This document shows positions 1 to 7,262 of a stretch of DNA of 22,856 nt, in pieces. The notes below the pieces were generated by a model, which worked only from the letters and a program-made list of their open reading frames with translations, was not told where the DNA came from and did no database searches. The translations under genes were made by a program, and so were the position numbers. Where the stretch lies: positions 1-22,856 of the forward strand of contig CAMBDR010000006.1 of assembly GCA_945864765.1 (NCBI GenBank). Direction: 5' to 3'. The stretch's first letter is position 1, and the number at the start of each line of letters is the position of its first letter. This DNA is from Janthinobacterium lividum (GTDB taxonomy: Bacteria; Pseudomonadota; Gammaproteobacteria; Burkholderiales; Burkholderiaceae_D).

Positions 1-219
1 AATCGGCTTGAGCTTCCTGATCCAAAAAGAAACATGACCAGCTATTTTTGCAACATTCGGGCGCGTGCCCAAGGATAGGTGCGAAAGCGTCCTGCGCAGG
101 TGATGCTCCATCTCTTCGACCACATCGGAATCGATATCCAACTTAAGCATGAAGCGCGGCTCCAATTCGCCGGCTATTTCAAATAGCACGTTCTTCCAGT
201 GGATGTGTTCGTAACTCAT
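1..219 (-). CDS. Hypothetical protein, N-terminal part (runs off the window)
   Basis: An open frame of 73 codons runs leftward from an ATG at 219 with no stop before the window edge, so only the N-terminus is present. It begins MSYEHIHWKNVLFEIAGEL and is rich in charged residues and His (VVEEMEHHLRRTLSHLS), with no signal peptide or membrane segment. Its ATG overlaps the TGA of the upstream 75-aa gene in an ATGA arrangement, so the two are almost certainly co-transcribed and translationally coupled. I see no independent Shine-Dalgarno sequence in front of it, which fits re-initiation. I do not recognise the family. The coupled small-gene layout resembles accessory pairs such as toxin-antitoxin modules, but nothing in the sequence identifies it as one. 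Confidence 0.6.
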   Translation of the reverse strand, partial: MSYEHIHWKNVLFEIAGELEPRFMLKLDIDSDVVEEMEHHLRRTLSHLSLGTRPNVAKIAGHVSFWIRKLKPI

Positions 220-443
220 TTTTTAGGGGAAATATAAAATGGGGAGTCCTTGAACTGTTCCGTCCAGGATTTTGCGTTGTCACCCGTCTGGGCATCAATA
301 TCCGCCAAAACTTGGCGGCAGCCTTCGATGATTCCATCGTCAGATAATTCTGTTTCGTGGTTGTCTGCCAAATGTGGCAGCTTTTTTTTGTCTGCAAAAT
401 CAGACCCGCCTTCACGTGCGGCAAATCCAGTCCATTTAGGCAT
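216..443 (-). CDS. Small hypothetical protein, 75 aa
   Basis: I place the start at the ATG at 443 (MPKWTGFAAREGG) because AAAGGAA lies five bases upstream. An in-frame ATG 39 bases earlier lacks such a site. The product is small, hydrophilic and acidic in the middle (HETELSDDGIIEG) and ends in a lysine pair. It has no signal peptide, membrane segment or recognised motif. Its TGA overlaps the ATG of the next gene by two bases (ATGA), so it is the first cistron of a two-gene unit. An imperfect palindrome lies about 38 bases upstream of the start and could be its operator. Family and function are unknown. Confidence 0.6.
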   Translation of the reverse strand: MPKWTGFAAREGGSDFADKKKLPHLADNHETELSDDGIIEGCRQVLADIDAQTGDNAKSWTEQFKDSPFYISPKK

Positions 444-480
444 CGCGGTTCCTTTCTGAAAATTGTAATTGATAAAATCC

Positions 481-498
481 ATTCATTCTGGAACGAAT
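481..498. promoter_or_regulatory. Operator-like palindrome upstream of the small-gene pair
   Basis: ATTCATTC-TG-GAACGAAT is an inverted repeat with seven of eight arm positions matching. It lies about 38 bases upstream of the ATG at 443, where a promoter for the leftward genes would be expected. Size and symmetry fit a dimeric regulator site. No regulator is visible in the window, so the call rests on symmetry and position alone. Confidence 0.3.
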
Positions 499-699
499 AC
501 CGTTTATTTGTCGCGCAGCAGTCGCACCTGATAAAACGGGTTCAACTTAACCGACGGCAAGCGGCGGCGGCTATGGGGATAGTATCACAGTCGATGGGAA
601 ATTGCGCCTGCAAATATCAGTATTTCGCAACCCAAAGAATTTGATGAATTGGTGCAGATCGGCTTTAATTAAGCCAAGTTGCTGCGCCGGTGAATTGCA

Positions 700-734
700 C
701 CGCGTGGGCAGGGGTGCTCACGCGGCGGGTTTTT
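700..734 (+). terminator. Strong intrinsic terminator, no gene upstream on its strand
   Basis: CCGCGTGGGCA pairs with TGCTCACGCGG around a GGGG loop, giving an 11-bp stem with one G.U pair. CGGG and a run of five T follow on the plus strand. There is no matching T run on the other strand, so it works rightward. The genes to its left run the other way, so it either ends an unannotated plus-strand RNA or shields ggt from antisense read-through. Confidence 0.7.
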
Positions 735-826
735 AAAGTGTATCTTCTCTATCAATGCAAGATTGTCGGTTACACTAAGCCTACCTCAGTCAAAAAGGAA
801 AAACCATCATTAAGATATCGTATCCA

Positions 827-2805
827 TTGAAAAAGTATCTGCATCTTTTCGCCATCGCCCTGTCCGGCCCCTTGTTGGTGAGTTGCGGCGGATCGGATCA
901 ACCCAAATTGCTTGCCGTCGATACCGCATGCAGCCGCATCAGCGATACCGGCTCCGTCGTGGTTGGCTCCGGCGTGCCCGGTGCCCATCCCTGCCTGAAC
1001 CCGCTTCCGGCTTCCGACTCGGCATCCAGCCAGTGTATGCCAAAACTTATATGGTAGTCAGCGCCAACCCGCTCGCTTCCAAGGCCGGTTGCGATATCCT
1101 TAAAGCAGGCGGTTCCGCCGTCGATGCCGCCATTGCGGTACAAGCCGTGCTTGGCCTGGTGGAGCCGCAATCGTCTGGCCTGGGTGGCGGCGCGTTCATG
1201 TTGCATTACAATGCCCAAACCAAACAAGTGCAATCCTATGACGGGCGTGAAACCGCCCCCGCTGCCGCAACCGAAGATTATCTACGCTACATCAGCAGCA
1301 GCAACCATGCGCCACCCTTGCCCGCAGTGGGCACCGCTGCGTTTGCCGGCGTGCGCGCCAGTGGCCGCTCAATCGGTACGCCCGGCGTCATGCGCATGTT
1401 GGAGTTGGCCTACCGCGACAATGGCAAATTGGCCTGGGGCAGTATGTTTCAATCCGCCATCAGGCTCTCGCAAGACGGCTTTAAAATCAGTGGCCGCCTG
1501 GCCGACGCCATTGCACTCAATCGCACCAACTTATTGCAAGACAGCGAAGCCACCGCCTATTTTTTAAACCCCGACCTGTCCCCCAAAACGCTGGGCACCG
1601 TGCTAAAAAACCCCGATTACGCCCAAACCTTGGACGCGATTGTGCGAAACGGTGCCGATGCCATGTATACCGGCCCCATCGCACAGTCCATCGTCGATAA
1701 AATCCACGCCACCAGCGGCGGCGGCACGACCCCCAGCGCCATCACCCCCGGTTTAACCGAATTGTCCGATCTGGCCAATTATTCGGCCAAACGGCGCGAT
1801 GCCATCTGCCGCACTTACCGCAGCTACTGGGTGTGCGGCATGCCACCGCCTTCCTCCGGCGGCTTGGCCGTAGCGCAAACCCTGGGCATGTTGGAAAAAT
1901 TTAATATGGCCACCTACGCCCCCGCTACCCTCGATTTGTATGGCGGCAAACCGAATGTAACGGCCGTGCATTTGATCAGCGAAGCCGAACGGCTGGCCTA
2001 TGCCGACCGCAATAAATATGTGGCCGATACCGATTTTGTGCCCCTGCCGGGCGGCAGCCCGAGCGCCATGCTGGACAAAAACTACCTGCTCTCGCGCGCC
2101 AATTTAATCCGCATGGATAAAAGCATGGGCACGGCCAGCCCCGGCGTGTTCGCCAATACCCCGGCGCGAGGCTTAAGCATTGCCGAAGGAAAGGGCACCA
2201 CCCATATTTCCATCGTCGATAAAGACGGCAACGCGGTGGTGATGACAACCACGGTGGAAAGTTCGATGGGCTCGTTTCATATGACACGCGGCTTTTTGTT
2301 GAACAACCAATTGACCGATTTCAGCTTCGACCCGTCGGACGCCGCCGGCCCCATCGCCAACAAGGTGGCAGCCTTGAAACGGCCGCGCAGTTCGATGGCA
2401 CCAACCTTGGTGTTCAAGCAAGCCGGTGATGGCCAGCCGGGTGATTTTGTGATGGCAACCGGCTCGCCCGGCGGCGCGACGATTATCCAGTTTGTGGTAA
2501 AAACCCTGGTCGGCGCATTGGACTGGAATTTGAACGCGCAACAAGCCACCGCCATGGTGAATTTTGGTGCCGCCAACAGCCCCACCACCAATGTGGGTGG
2601 TGAACACCCCAACATCAAAACCGGTACGCCCGACGACCTATTGGTAGCCGGTTTAAAAGCACTGGGCCATACCGTGAGTACGGCGGCGCAATCGAGCGGG
2701 GTCAGCACCATCATGAAAACCCAGCTCAACAATGCCCCGGTTTTGGTGGGCGGTGCCGATCCACGGCGTGAGGGCCTGGCCCTGGGCGATGGCTTTACGC
2801 CTTGA
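827..2805 (+). pseudogene. ggt: Gamma-glutamyltransferase lipoprotein, frameshifted near the N-terminus
   Basis: Gamma-glutamyltransferase cleaves glutathione and other gamma-glutamyl compounds outside the cytoplasm. The N-terminal frame gives a lipoprotein signal ending LLVSC|GG. The rest of the enzyme is in another frame: NPLASKAGCDILKAGGSAVD, the GLGGGAF stretch, and the autoprocessing site GTTHISIVD with the catalytic Thr, followed by an intact small subunit. The frames meet near 989-991, where adding one C to CCC restores a continuous His-Pro-Leu-Pro-Glu-Pro reading. This is a one-base homopolymer loss, either real or a sequencing error. The TTG at 827 has no Shine-Dalgarno sequence; AAGGAA at 795-800 is better spaced for an in-frame ATT at 809, so the start is uncertain. 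If the shift is real, a start inside the long frame would make an enzyme lacking the export signal. Confidence 0.85.
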
Positions 2806-2817
2806 TGTCGTAAAGCT

Positions 2818-2896
2818 ATCTGGTGCCGAACCGCCTTGTACTACAGGCCTATACCCCTGGCCTATACCACAGGCCAGCGCCGAATCGGCACCAGAT
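2818..2896. repeat. 12-bp inverted repeat at the convergent ggt / Anbu 3' ends
   Basis: ATCTGGTGCCGA at 2818-2829 is repeated exactly, inverted, at 2885-2896; the second arm lies inside the last codons of the Anbu gene. Between them is a perfect 7-bp hairpin, CTGGCCT-ATACCAC-AGGCCAG (2857-2877). A 10-bp direct repeat GGCCTATACC occurs at 2846 and again at 2859 (13-bp period). No T run follows, so it is not a standard intrinsic terminator, though it sits where a bidirectional one would be expected. Confidence 0.6.
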
Positions 2897-3668
2897 TATT
2901 GGGCATATTGATGCCCGAAATCGCATGCAGGGTATTTTGCGCCTGATTCCACAGCGGATCATCCAGATTTTCAAACGCCTGCTTCAACCGTGCGCCCCAC
3001 AGTTTGCGGATTTCGTTGAAGTAGGCATTGTTTTCATCGATATTGACGAAGTGATTGACGGAGAGGCTATTGGTCTCATACACCAATAAATCCAGCGGCA
3101 AACCGACCGAAATATTCGAGCGCAAGGTGGAATCCATCGAAATGAGCGCGCATTTGGCCGCTTCGTTGAGCGAGGTTTTCGGATTGATGACCCGATCAAT
3201 AATGGGTTTGCCGTATTTCGATTCGCCAATCTGAAAATACGGGTTCTCACCATGCGATTCTATAAAATTGCCGGGTGAATAAAATTGGAACAGGCGACAA
3301 TTCTCGCCCCGGATTTGGCCACCAAAAATAATGCCAATTTCAAAGGGAATATTAAAGGTATTGAGCGAGGTGGCGTCCTTTTGATATACCTGGCGGATCG
3401 CTTCACCAATCACTTCCGCCGCTTCAAACATCGAGCGCGCATTCCAGATGGTGCGCCCGCTGGCGGTGGCTTGTTCCGACACAATATTGAGCACCGATTG
3501 CGAAATCGACAGGTTGCCCGAAGTCATCAAGGTCATGACACGCTCGCCCGTTACTTCAAATACCGTCATTTTGCGAAACGTGCCGATATGATCCACCCCG
3601 GCATTGGTGCGTGAATCAGAAAGAAATACCAAACCAGCATCCAGCAACATCGCTACGCAATAAGTCAT
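2862..3668 (-). CDS. Anbu-type proteasome-like protease (COG3484)
   Basis: The 268-aa product belongs to the bacterial proteasome-related family called Anbu (ancestral beta-subunit), an N-terminal nucleophile hydrolase that assembles into large open rings or lock-washers. Of two adjacent ATGs I choose the second: GGGAG lies six bases before it but only three before the first. This start gives MTYCVAM, so Met removal exposes Thr1, the catalytic residue. Counting from Thr1, Asp17 (FLSDSRTNAG) and Lys32 (TFRKM) sit where proteasome beta subunits carry their active-site Asp and Lys. There is no signal peptide, so it is cytoplasmic. It is the last gene of the operon, 99 bases after the alpha-E stop, the widest gap there, so an internal promoter or mRNA processing is possible. 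Its physiological substrate is unknown. Confidence 0.9.
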   Translation of the reverse strand: MTYCVAMLLDAGLVFLSDSRTNAGVDHIGTFRKMTVFEVTGERVMTLMTSGNLSISQSVLNIVSEQATASGRTIWNARSMFEAAEVIGEAIRQVYQKDATSLNTFNIPFEIGIIFGGQIRGENCRLFQFYSPGNFIESHGENPYFQIGESKYGKPIIDRVINPKTSLNEAAKCALISMDSTLRSNISVGLPLDLLVYETNSLSVNHFVNIDENNAYFNEIRKLWGARLKQAFENLDDPLWNQAQNTLHAISGINMPNNLVPIRRWPVV

Positions 3669-3767
3669 CATCGGCTCCCAAGACTAAAGAATAATGATCT
3701 TACCCTAAAGCTTGGGGCCGATGTTGCGCCACCATTGCCACTGTGTTGTAATCTTGGAGCTATTTTC

Positions 3768-4727
3768 TCAATTGTTGTTGTCGATTAACGGCACCAGAAA
3801 GTCTTGACTGATGCCGTTGCCCAACTTAAAGATTTGTTCAAAAAAGCGTTCCAAATAGCCATGCAAACCCGCTTCCAAAACTTCTTCGATGCGACTAAAT
3901 TGGAGTTCGGCCAGCATCTTACCCGCCAGACGTTCGGTATCCGCCGACGATCTATTGCTCAAATCCTTGAGGTTGATGATGACTTCTTCCATGCAGGCAT
4001 GCAGTGAACGCGGCATGTCGGCGCGTAGTATCAATAGTTCCGCCACGCGCCTGGGGGTGATCACGTCGCGGTATACTTTGCGATAGACTTCAAAGGCAGA
4101 AACCGAACGTAAAATGGCAGCCCAGTAATAATAATCGTCAGCCTTTTCTTGTTCGTTGACTTCGCCTTTGTCCGCGCCATGGAATTTGATGTCGAGCATG
4201 CGGGCGGTATTGTCGGCACGTTCCAAAAAGGTGCCCAGCCGAATAAAGGAAAACGCTTCGTCACGCAACATGGTGCCCATGCCGACCCCGCGCGACAGAT
4301 GCGAGCGGTATTTGACCCATTCAAAAAAATTGCTCGGGTCTTCTTTCAAAACCGTGCTTTGCAACAGCGTTTTTAACTCCAACCAGGTGGCATTTTGGGT
4401 TTCCCACACTTCGGTGGTGAGCGTACCGCGCACGGCACGTGCATTTTCACGCGCGGCAGTCAGGCAAGCCACAATCGAGGACGGGTTGTCCGGGTCGCGC
4501 ACCATGAAGTCAATCACGTCGGCAGCAAGCACGACGGGATATTTTTTGTCATAGGCAGCCTGTAGCTCGGAAATACCCAACACCGCGCGCCAGCCTTGCT
4601 CGGCGCTTTCTTCCGATTGTGGGAGCAGCGCGGTTTGAAACGTCACATCCAGCATGCGGGCGGTGTTTTCGGCGCGCTCGGTATAGCGGGCCATCCAGAA
4701 TAAGTGATCGGCGGTACGACTGAGCAT
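3768..4727 (-). CDS. Alpha-E domain protein (COG2307)
   Basis: This 319-aa, almost all-helical protein opens MLSRTADHLFWMARYTERAE, the signature start of the alpha-E family, and carries the second conserved stretch SFIRLGTFLERADNTARMLD near the middle. The family has no established enzymatic activity. It nearly always accompanies circularly permuted ATP-grasp proteins and transglutaminases, and a role as partner or scaffold of the ligase is inferred. One base separates it from the upstream ATP-grasp stop (TAATATG), and its Shine-Dalgarno sequence GGAG lies in the last codons of that gene, so expression is coupled. It is a paralogue of the C-terminal domain of the 849-aa fusion in the same operon. 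It ends in an Asn run (IDNNN). Confidence 0.9.
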   Translation of the reverse strand: MLSRTADHLFWMARYTERAENTARMLDVTFQTALLPQSEESAEQGWRAVLGISELQAAYDKKYPVVLAADVIDFMVRDPDNPSSIVACLTAARENARAVRGTLTTEVWETQNATWLELKTLLQSTVLKEDPSNFFEWVKYRSHLSRGVGMGTMLRDEAFSFIRLGTFLERADNTARMLDIKFHGADKGEVNEQEKADDYYYWAAILRSVSAFEVYRKVYRDVITPRRVAELLILRADMPRSLHACMEEVIINLKDLSNRSSADTERLAGKMLAELQFSRIEEVLEAGLHGYLERFFEQIFKLGNGISQDFLVPLIDNNN

Positions 4728-4728
4728 A

Positions 4729-6222
4729 TTATTTCTCCAAAATCCAAGTGTCTTTGGTGCCGCCCCCTTGGGATGAGTTGACGACCAGTGATCCGCCTTT
4801 TAAGGCAACCCGGGTTAAGCCGCCCGGCACCATCGAGACGGTTTTGCCAGACAAAACGAAGGGGCGTAAATCGATGTGGCGCGGGGCAATGCCCGATTCC
4901 ACCCAGGTTGGGCAGTGCGATAAGGCCAGCGTCGGTTGGGCAATATAGGCTTCCGGTTTGGCGATGATGCGTTCGCGGAATTGTTCAATTTCTTCAAGGG
5001 TCGAGGCCGGGCCAACCAACATGCCATATCCACCGGCACCATGTACTTCCTTGACCACCAATTGCGCCAGATTGGCCAGCACATAGCTGAGATCTTGCTT
5101 TTTGCGGCATTGGAAGGTGGGCACGTTTTTGAGTATCGGTTCTTCCGACAGGTAAAAACGGATCATGTCCGGCACAAACGGGTAGATCGATTTGTCATCC
5201 GCCACACCGGTGCCGATGGCATTGGCCAGCGTGACGCGGCCGGCGCGGTAGGCTTCCAGCAAACCGGGCACACCCAGCGAGGAATCGGCACGGAAAGCGA
5301 GTGGGTCGAGGAAATCGTCGTCGATGCGGCGGTAGATCACGTCTACCCGCTGCGGCCCACGTGTGGTGCGCATATACACGGTGTGGTCTTTGACGAATAA
5401 ATCTTGCCCTTCGACCAGTTCCACCCCCATTTGCTGGGCCAGGAAGGCGTGTTCAAAGTAGGCCGAATTATACATGCCGGGCGTGAGCAAGACCACGGTC
5501 GGGTCATCCACCCCCATTGGGGCTACCGAGCGTAAATTGTCGAGCAGGAGATCGGGGAAGTGGGCCACCGGGGCCACTTTATTGCGCGCAAACAGCTCGG
5601 GGAATAGCCGCATCATCATTTTGCGGTCTTCCAGCATATACGACACGCCCGAAGGCACACGCAAATTGTCTTCGAGCACGTAAAAGTCGTCGCTCTGGCC
5701 TTCGAAATTGGCGCGTACCAAATCGATGCCGGCGATATGTGAATAGATTTGCGATGGCACTTTCACGCCCATCATTTCCGGGCGATATTGGGCATTGTTG
5801 AGGATTTGTTCAGCCGGGATCAAGCCCTCTGCAATGATTTTTTTGTCATGATAAATATCGTGCAAAAACATATTCAAGGCTTGCACCCGCTGCGCCAAAC
5901 CTTTTTCCAGCGTGCTCCATTCCTGGGCCGGAATAATGCGCGGGATGATGTCGAACGGGATCAGGCGCTCGGTGCCGGCATCATTGCCATATACGGCAAA
6001 GGTAATGCCAACCCGGCGAAAGATTAAATCCGCTTCGGCCCGTTTCTTGGCCAAACTGTCTTCGGATTGCTGGGCTAACCATGCGGCAAACTCGCGGTAG
6101 TGTTTGCGCGGCTCGCCCACAGCAGGGGTATGGCTGGCGGGGTCGGCTGGTGCTTCGGCGTCTGCTTCGGCTGGTGCTTCGGCATTCATTGCTGAATACA
6201 TCTCATTGAAAAATTCAGGCAT
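4729..6222 (-). CDS. Circularly permuted ATP-grasp protein (COG2308)
   Basis: This is a predicted ATP-dependent carboxylate-amine ligase (DUF404/DUF407 type), thought to join an amino acid or peptide to an acceptor through an acyl-phosphate. I choose the ATG at 6222 (MPEFFNEMYS), where homologues begin. The alternative is a TTG at 6252 overlapping the upstream stop; neither has a good Shine-Dalgarno sequence. From 6222 the product is 497 aa. An Ala/Glu/Pro-rich linker (about residues 11-35) is encoded by an imperfect 24-bp repeat. The fold-typical elements follow: VYRRIDDDFLDPLAFRADSS, the glycine-rich nucleotide loop KEVHGAGGYGMLVGP, IDLRPFVL and MVPGGLTRVA. The ATP loop is intact here, unlike in the fused paralogue, so this is the likelier active ligase. 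It lies between the transglutaminase and alpha-E genes. Substrate unknown. Confidence 0.88.
   Translation of the reverse strand: MPEFFNEMYSAMNAEAPAEADAEAPADPASHTPAVGEPRKHYREFAAWLAQQSEDSLAKKRAEADLIFRRVGITFAVYGNDAGTERLIPFDIIPRIIPAQEWSTLEKGLAQRVQALNMFLHDIYHDKKIIAEGLIPAEQILNNAQYRPEMMGVKVPSQIYSHIAGIDLVRANFEGQSDDFYVLEDNLRVPSGVSYMLEDRKMMMRLFPELFARNKVAPVAHFPDLLLDNLRSVAPMGVDDPTVVLLTPGMYNSAYFEHAFLAQQMGVELVEGQDLFVKDHTVYMRTTRGPQRVDVIYRRIDDDFLDPLAFRADSSLGVPGLLEAYRAGRVTLANAIGTGVADDKSIYPFVPDMIRFYLSEEPILKNVPTFQCRKKQDLSYVLANLAQLVVKEVHGAGGYGMLVGPASTLEEIEQFRERIIAKPEAYIAQPTLALSHCPTWVESGIAPRHIDLRPFVLSGKTVSMVPGGLTRVALKGGSLVVNSSQGGGTKDTWILEK
6143..6183. repeat. 24-bp in-frame repeat in the ATP-grasp gene
   Basis: TCGGCTGGTGCTTCGGC at 6143-6159 recurs exactly at 6167-6183, a 24-bp period, so the reading frame is kept. 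It encodes the Ala/Glu-rich linker near the N-terminus (AEAPAEADAEAPADP). The segment looks like slippage expansion outside the catalytic fold. Confidence 0.65.
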
Positions 6223-6248
6223 GGCAGGTCTCAGGTTGGGTAGGTTAG

Positions 6249-7262
6249 TCAAGCTGATTGGTTTTGGGAAAAAACTGGCCCAGGATAGTTGGCATTTGAA
6301 GCAAATTGCATGCCAATTCTTGGGTCGTTGGGTAAGAGTGGTGTAACGGTAACGCTGACTTTCAATTGTTGTTCACCGCCGCCCAGTATCACGCCACGCA
6401 TTGGCGTAACATCGAAAAAGTCACGGCCCCAGCCCACGGTGATGTGCTCATCTTGCACCAGGCAATGGTTGGTCGGATCGAAATCGACCCAACCAAAGCC
6501 GGCGCAATACACCGAAACCCAGGCGTGTGAGGCATCGGCCCCAATCAGGCGTTCATGGCCGGGGGCCGGGGTGGTGAGAATGTAGCCGCTGACATAGCGG
6601 CAGGCAATGCCCAGCGTGCGCAGGCAACCGATCATTAAATGGGCAAAATCCTGGCATACCCCACGGCGCAGGCGCAATACTTCCGACAAGGGAGTGGCAA
6701 TGGTGGTGGCGCTGCCATCGAATTTAAAATCGTTAAAGATGCGATAGGTGAGCGCGAGCGCCGCGTCCAGCAAGGGGCGACCGGGTGTGAAGCAGGGCGC
6801 GGCGTAATCGGCCAGATCGGTGCTGCAAATGACATGCGGTGATTCGTACAGGTATTGCGAAATCTCACGCGAGGTGGCGGCGGAACATTGTTCCAGGCTG
6901 TCGCGCTTGGCTTCCCAGGGCATGGAATCATTGATTTGCGCCAGGTTTAAGCGCGGCTGCAGGCAGATCACGGATTCGGCGCGTACCTTGAGTTCCTGAT
7001 GGGGCCGGGTAATGGTGACACGTTTGCTTAAATTGCCAAAATAATTGATCCGCTCAGAACCATCGTTGGGTAGCGGATCAATGGTAATGCGATGCGACAA
7101 GGTGGTTTGATAATCAAAATCGCGCGGCGTCATATGCAGTAATTGCTGCGATAAATTGACGTTGCGCTGGTAGGTATAGTCGGTGTCGTGCAAGATATGG
7201 TAAAGCGTTGCAGTGGAAACCGGAGCATAAGCGGGAACCGAAGCGGGGGATGTGAGGTTCAT
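6249..7262 (-). CDS. Transglutaminase-like cysteine peptidase (COG1305)
   Basis: This 337-aa protein has an N-terminal beta-rich domain of the bacterial transglutaminase N type (starting near LYHILHDTDYTYQRNVNLSQ) and a papain-fold core with a complete triad: Cys203 (RRGVCQDFAH), His246 (ASHAWVS) and Asp262 (DFDPTN). Such domains hydrolyse or transfer acyl groups at amide bonds. There is no signal peptide, so it probably acts in the cytoplasm with its neighbours. Its ATG overlaps the TGA of the 849-aa fusion by two bases (ATGA), and the next gene starts 26 bases after its own TGA, or overlaps it if the TTG start is used. Families with this pairing are proposed to release or remodel the peptide made by the ATP-grasp ligase; that role is inferred. 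Confidence 0.9.
   Translation of the reverse strand: MNLTSPASVPAYAPVSTATLYHILHDTDYTYQRNVNLSQQLLHMTPRDFDYQTTLSHRITIDPLPNDGSERINYFGNLSKRVTITRPHQELKVRAESVICLQPRLNLAQINDSMPWEAKRDSLEQCSAATSREISQYLYESPHVICSTDLADYAAPCFTPGRPLLDAALALTYRIFNDFKFDGSATTIATPLSEVLRLRRGVCQDFAHLMIGCLRTLGIACRYVSGYILTTPAPGHERLIGADASHAWVSVYCAGFGWVDFDPTNHCLVQDEHITVGWGRDFFDVTPMRGVILGGGEQQLKVSVTVTPLLPNDPRIGMQFASNANYPGPVFSQNQSA

Larger units (their letters stand above)
444..826. other. Intergenic region without a supported gene
   Basis: This gap separates the leftward small genes from the rightward ggt. The only open frame crossing much of it (plus strand, from 357 to 644) has no ribosome-binding site or recognisable product and overlaps the minus-strand gene. 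The region holds an operator-like palindrome near the left genes and a clear plus-strand terminator at 700-734. A short inverted repeat, GGCTT-TAATT-AAGCC, sits just before the terminator. I could not find a convincing sigma-70 promoter for ggt or for a transcript ending at the terminator. Confidence 0.5.

Noticed and set aside
1..443. Toxin-antitoxin module
   Set aside because: Gene sizes and overlap would fit, but no toxin or antitoxin family feature is visible in either protein.
357..644. 95-aa plus-strand open frame in the left intergenic region
   Set aside because: Overlaps the minus-strand 75-aa gene, which has a good ribosome-binding site; this frame has none and shows no protein-like pattern.
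2173..2732. Open frames of 144 and 151 aa opposite ggt
   Set aside because: Antisense to the conserved catalytic part of ggt; compositions are typical of reverse-strand shadows.
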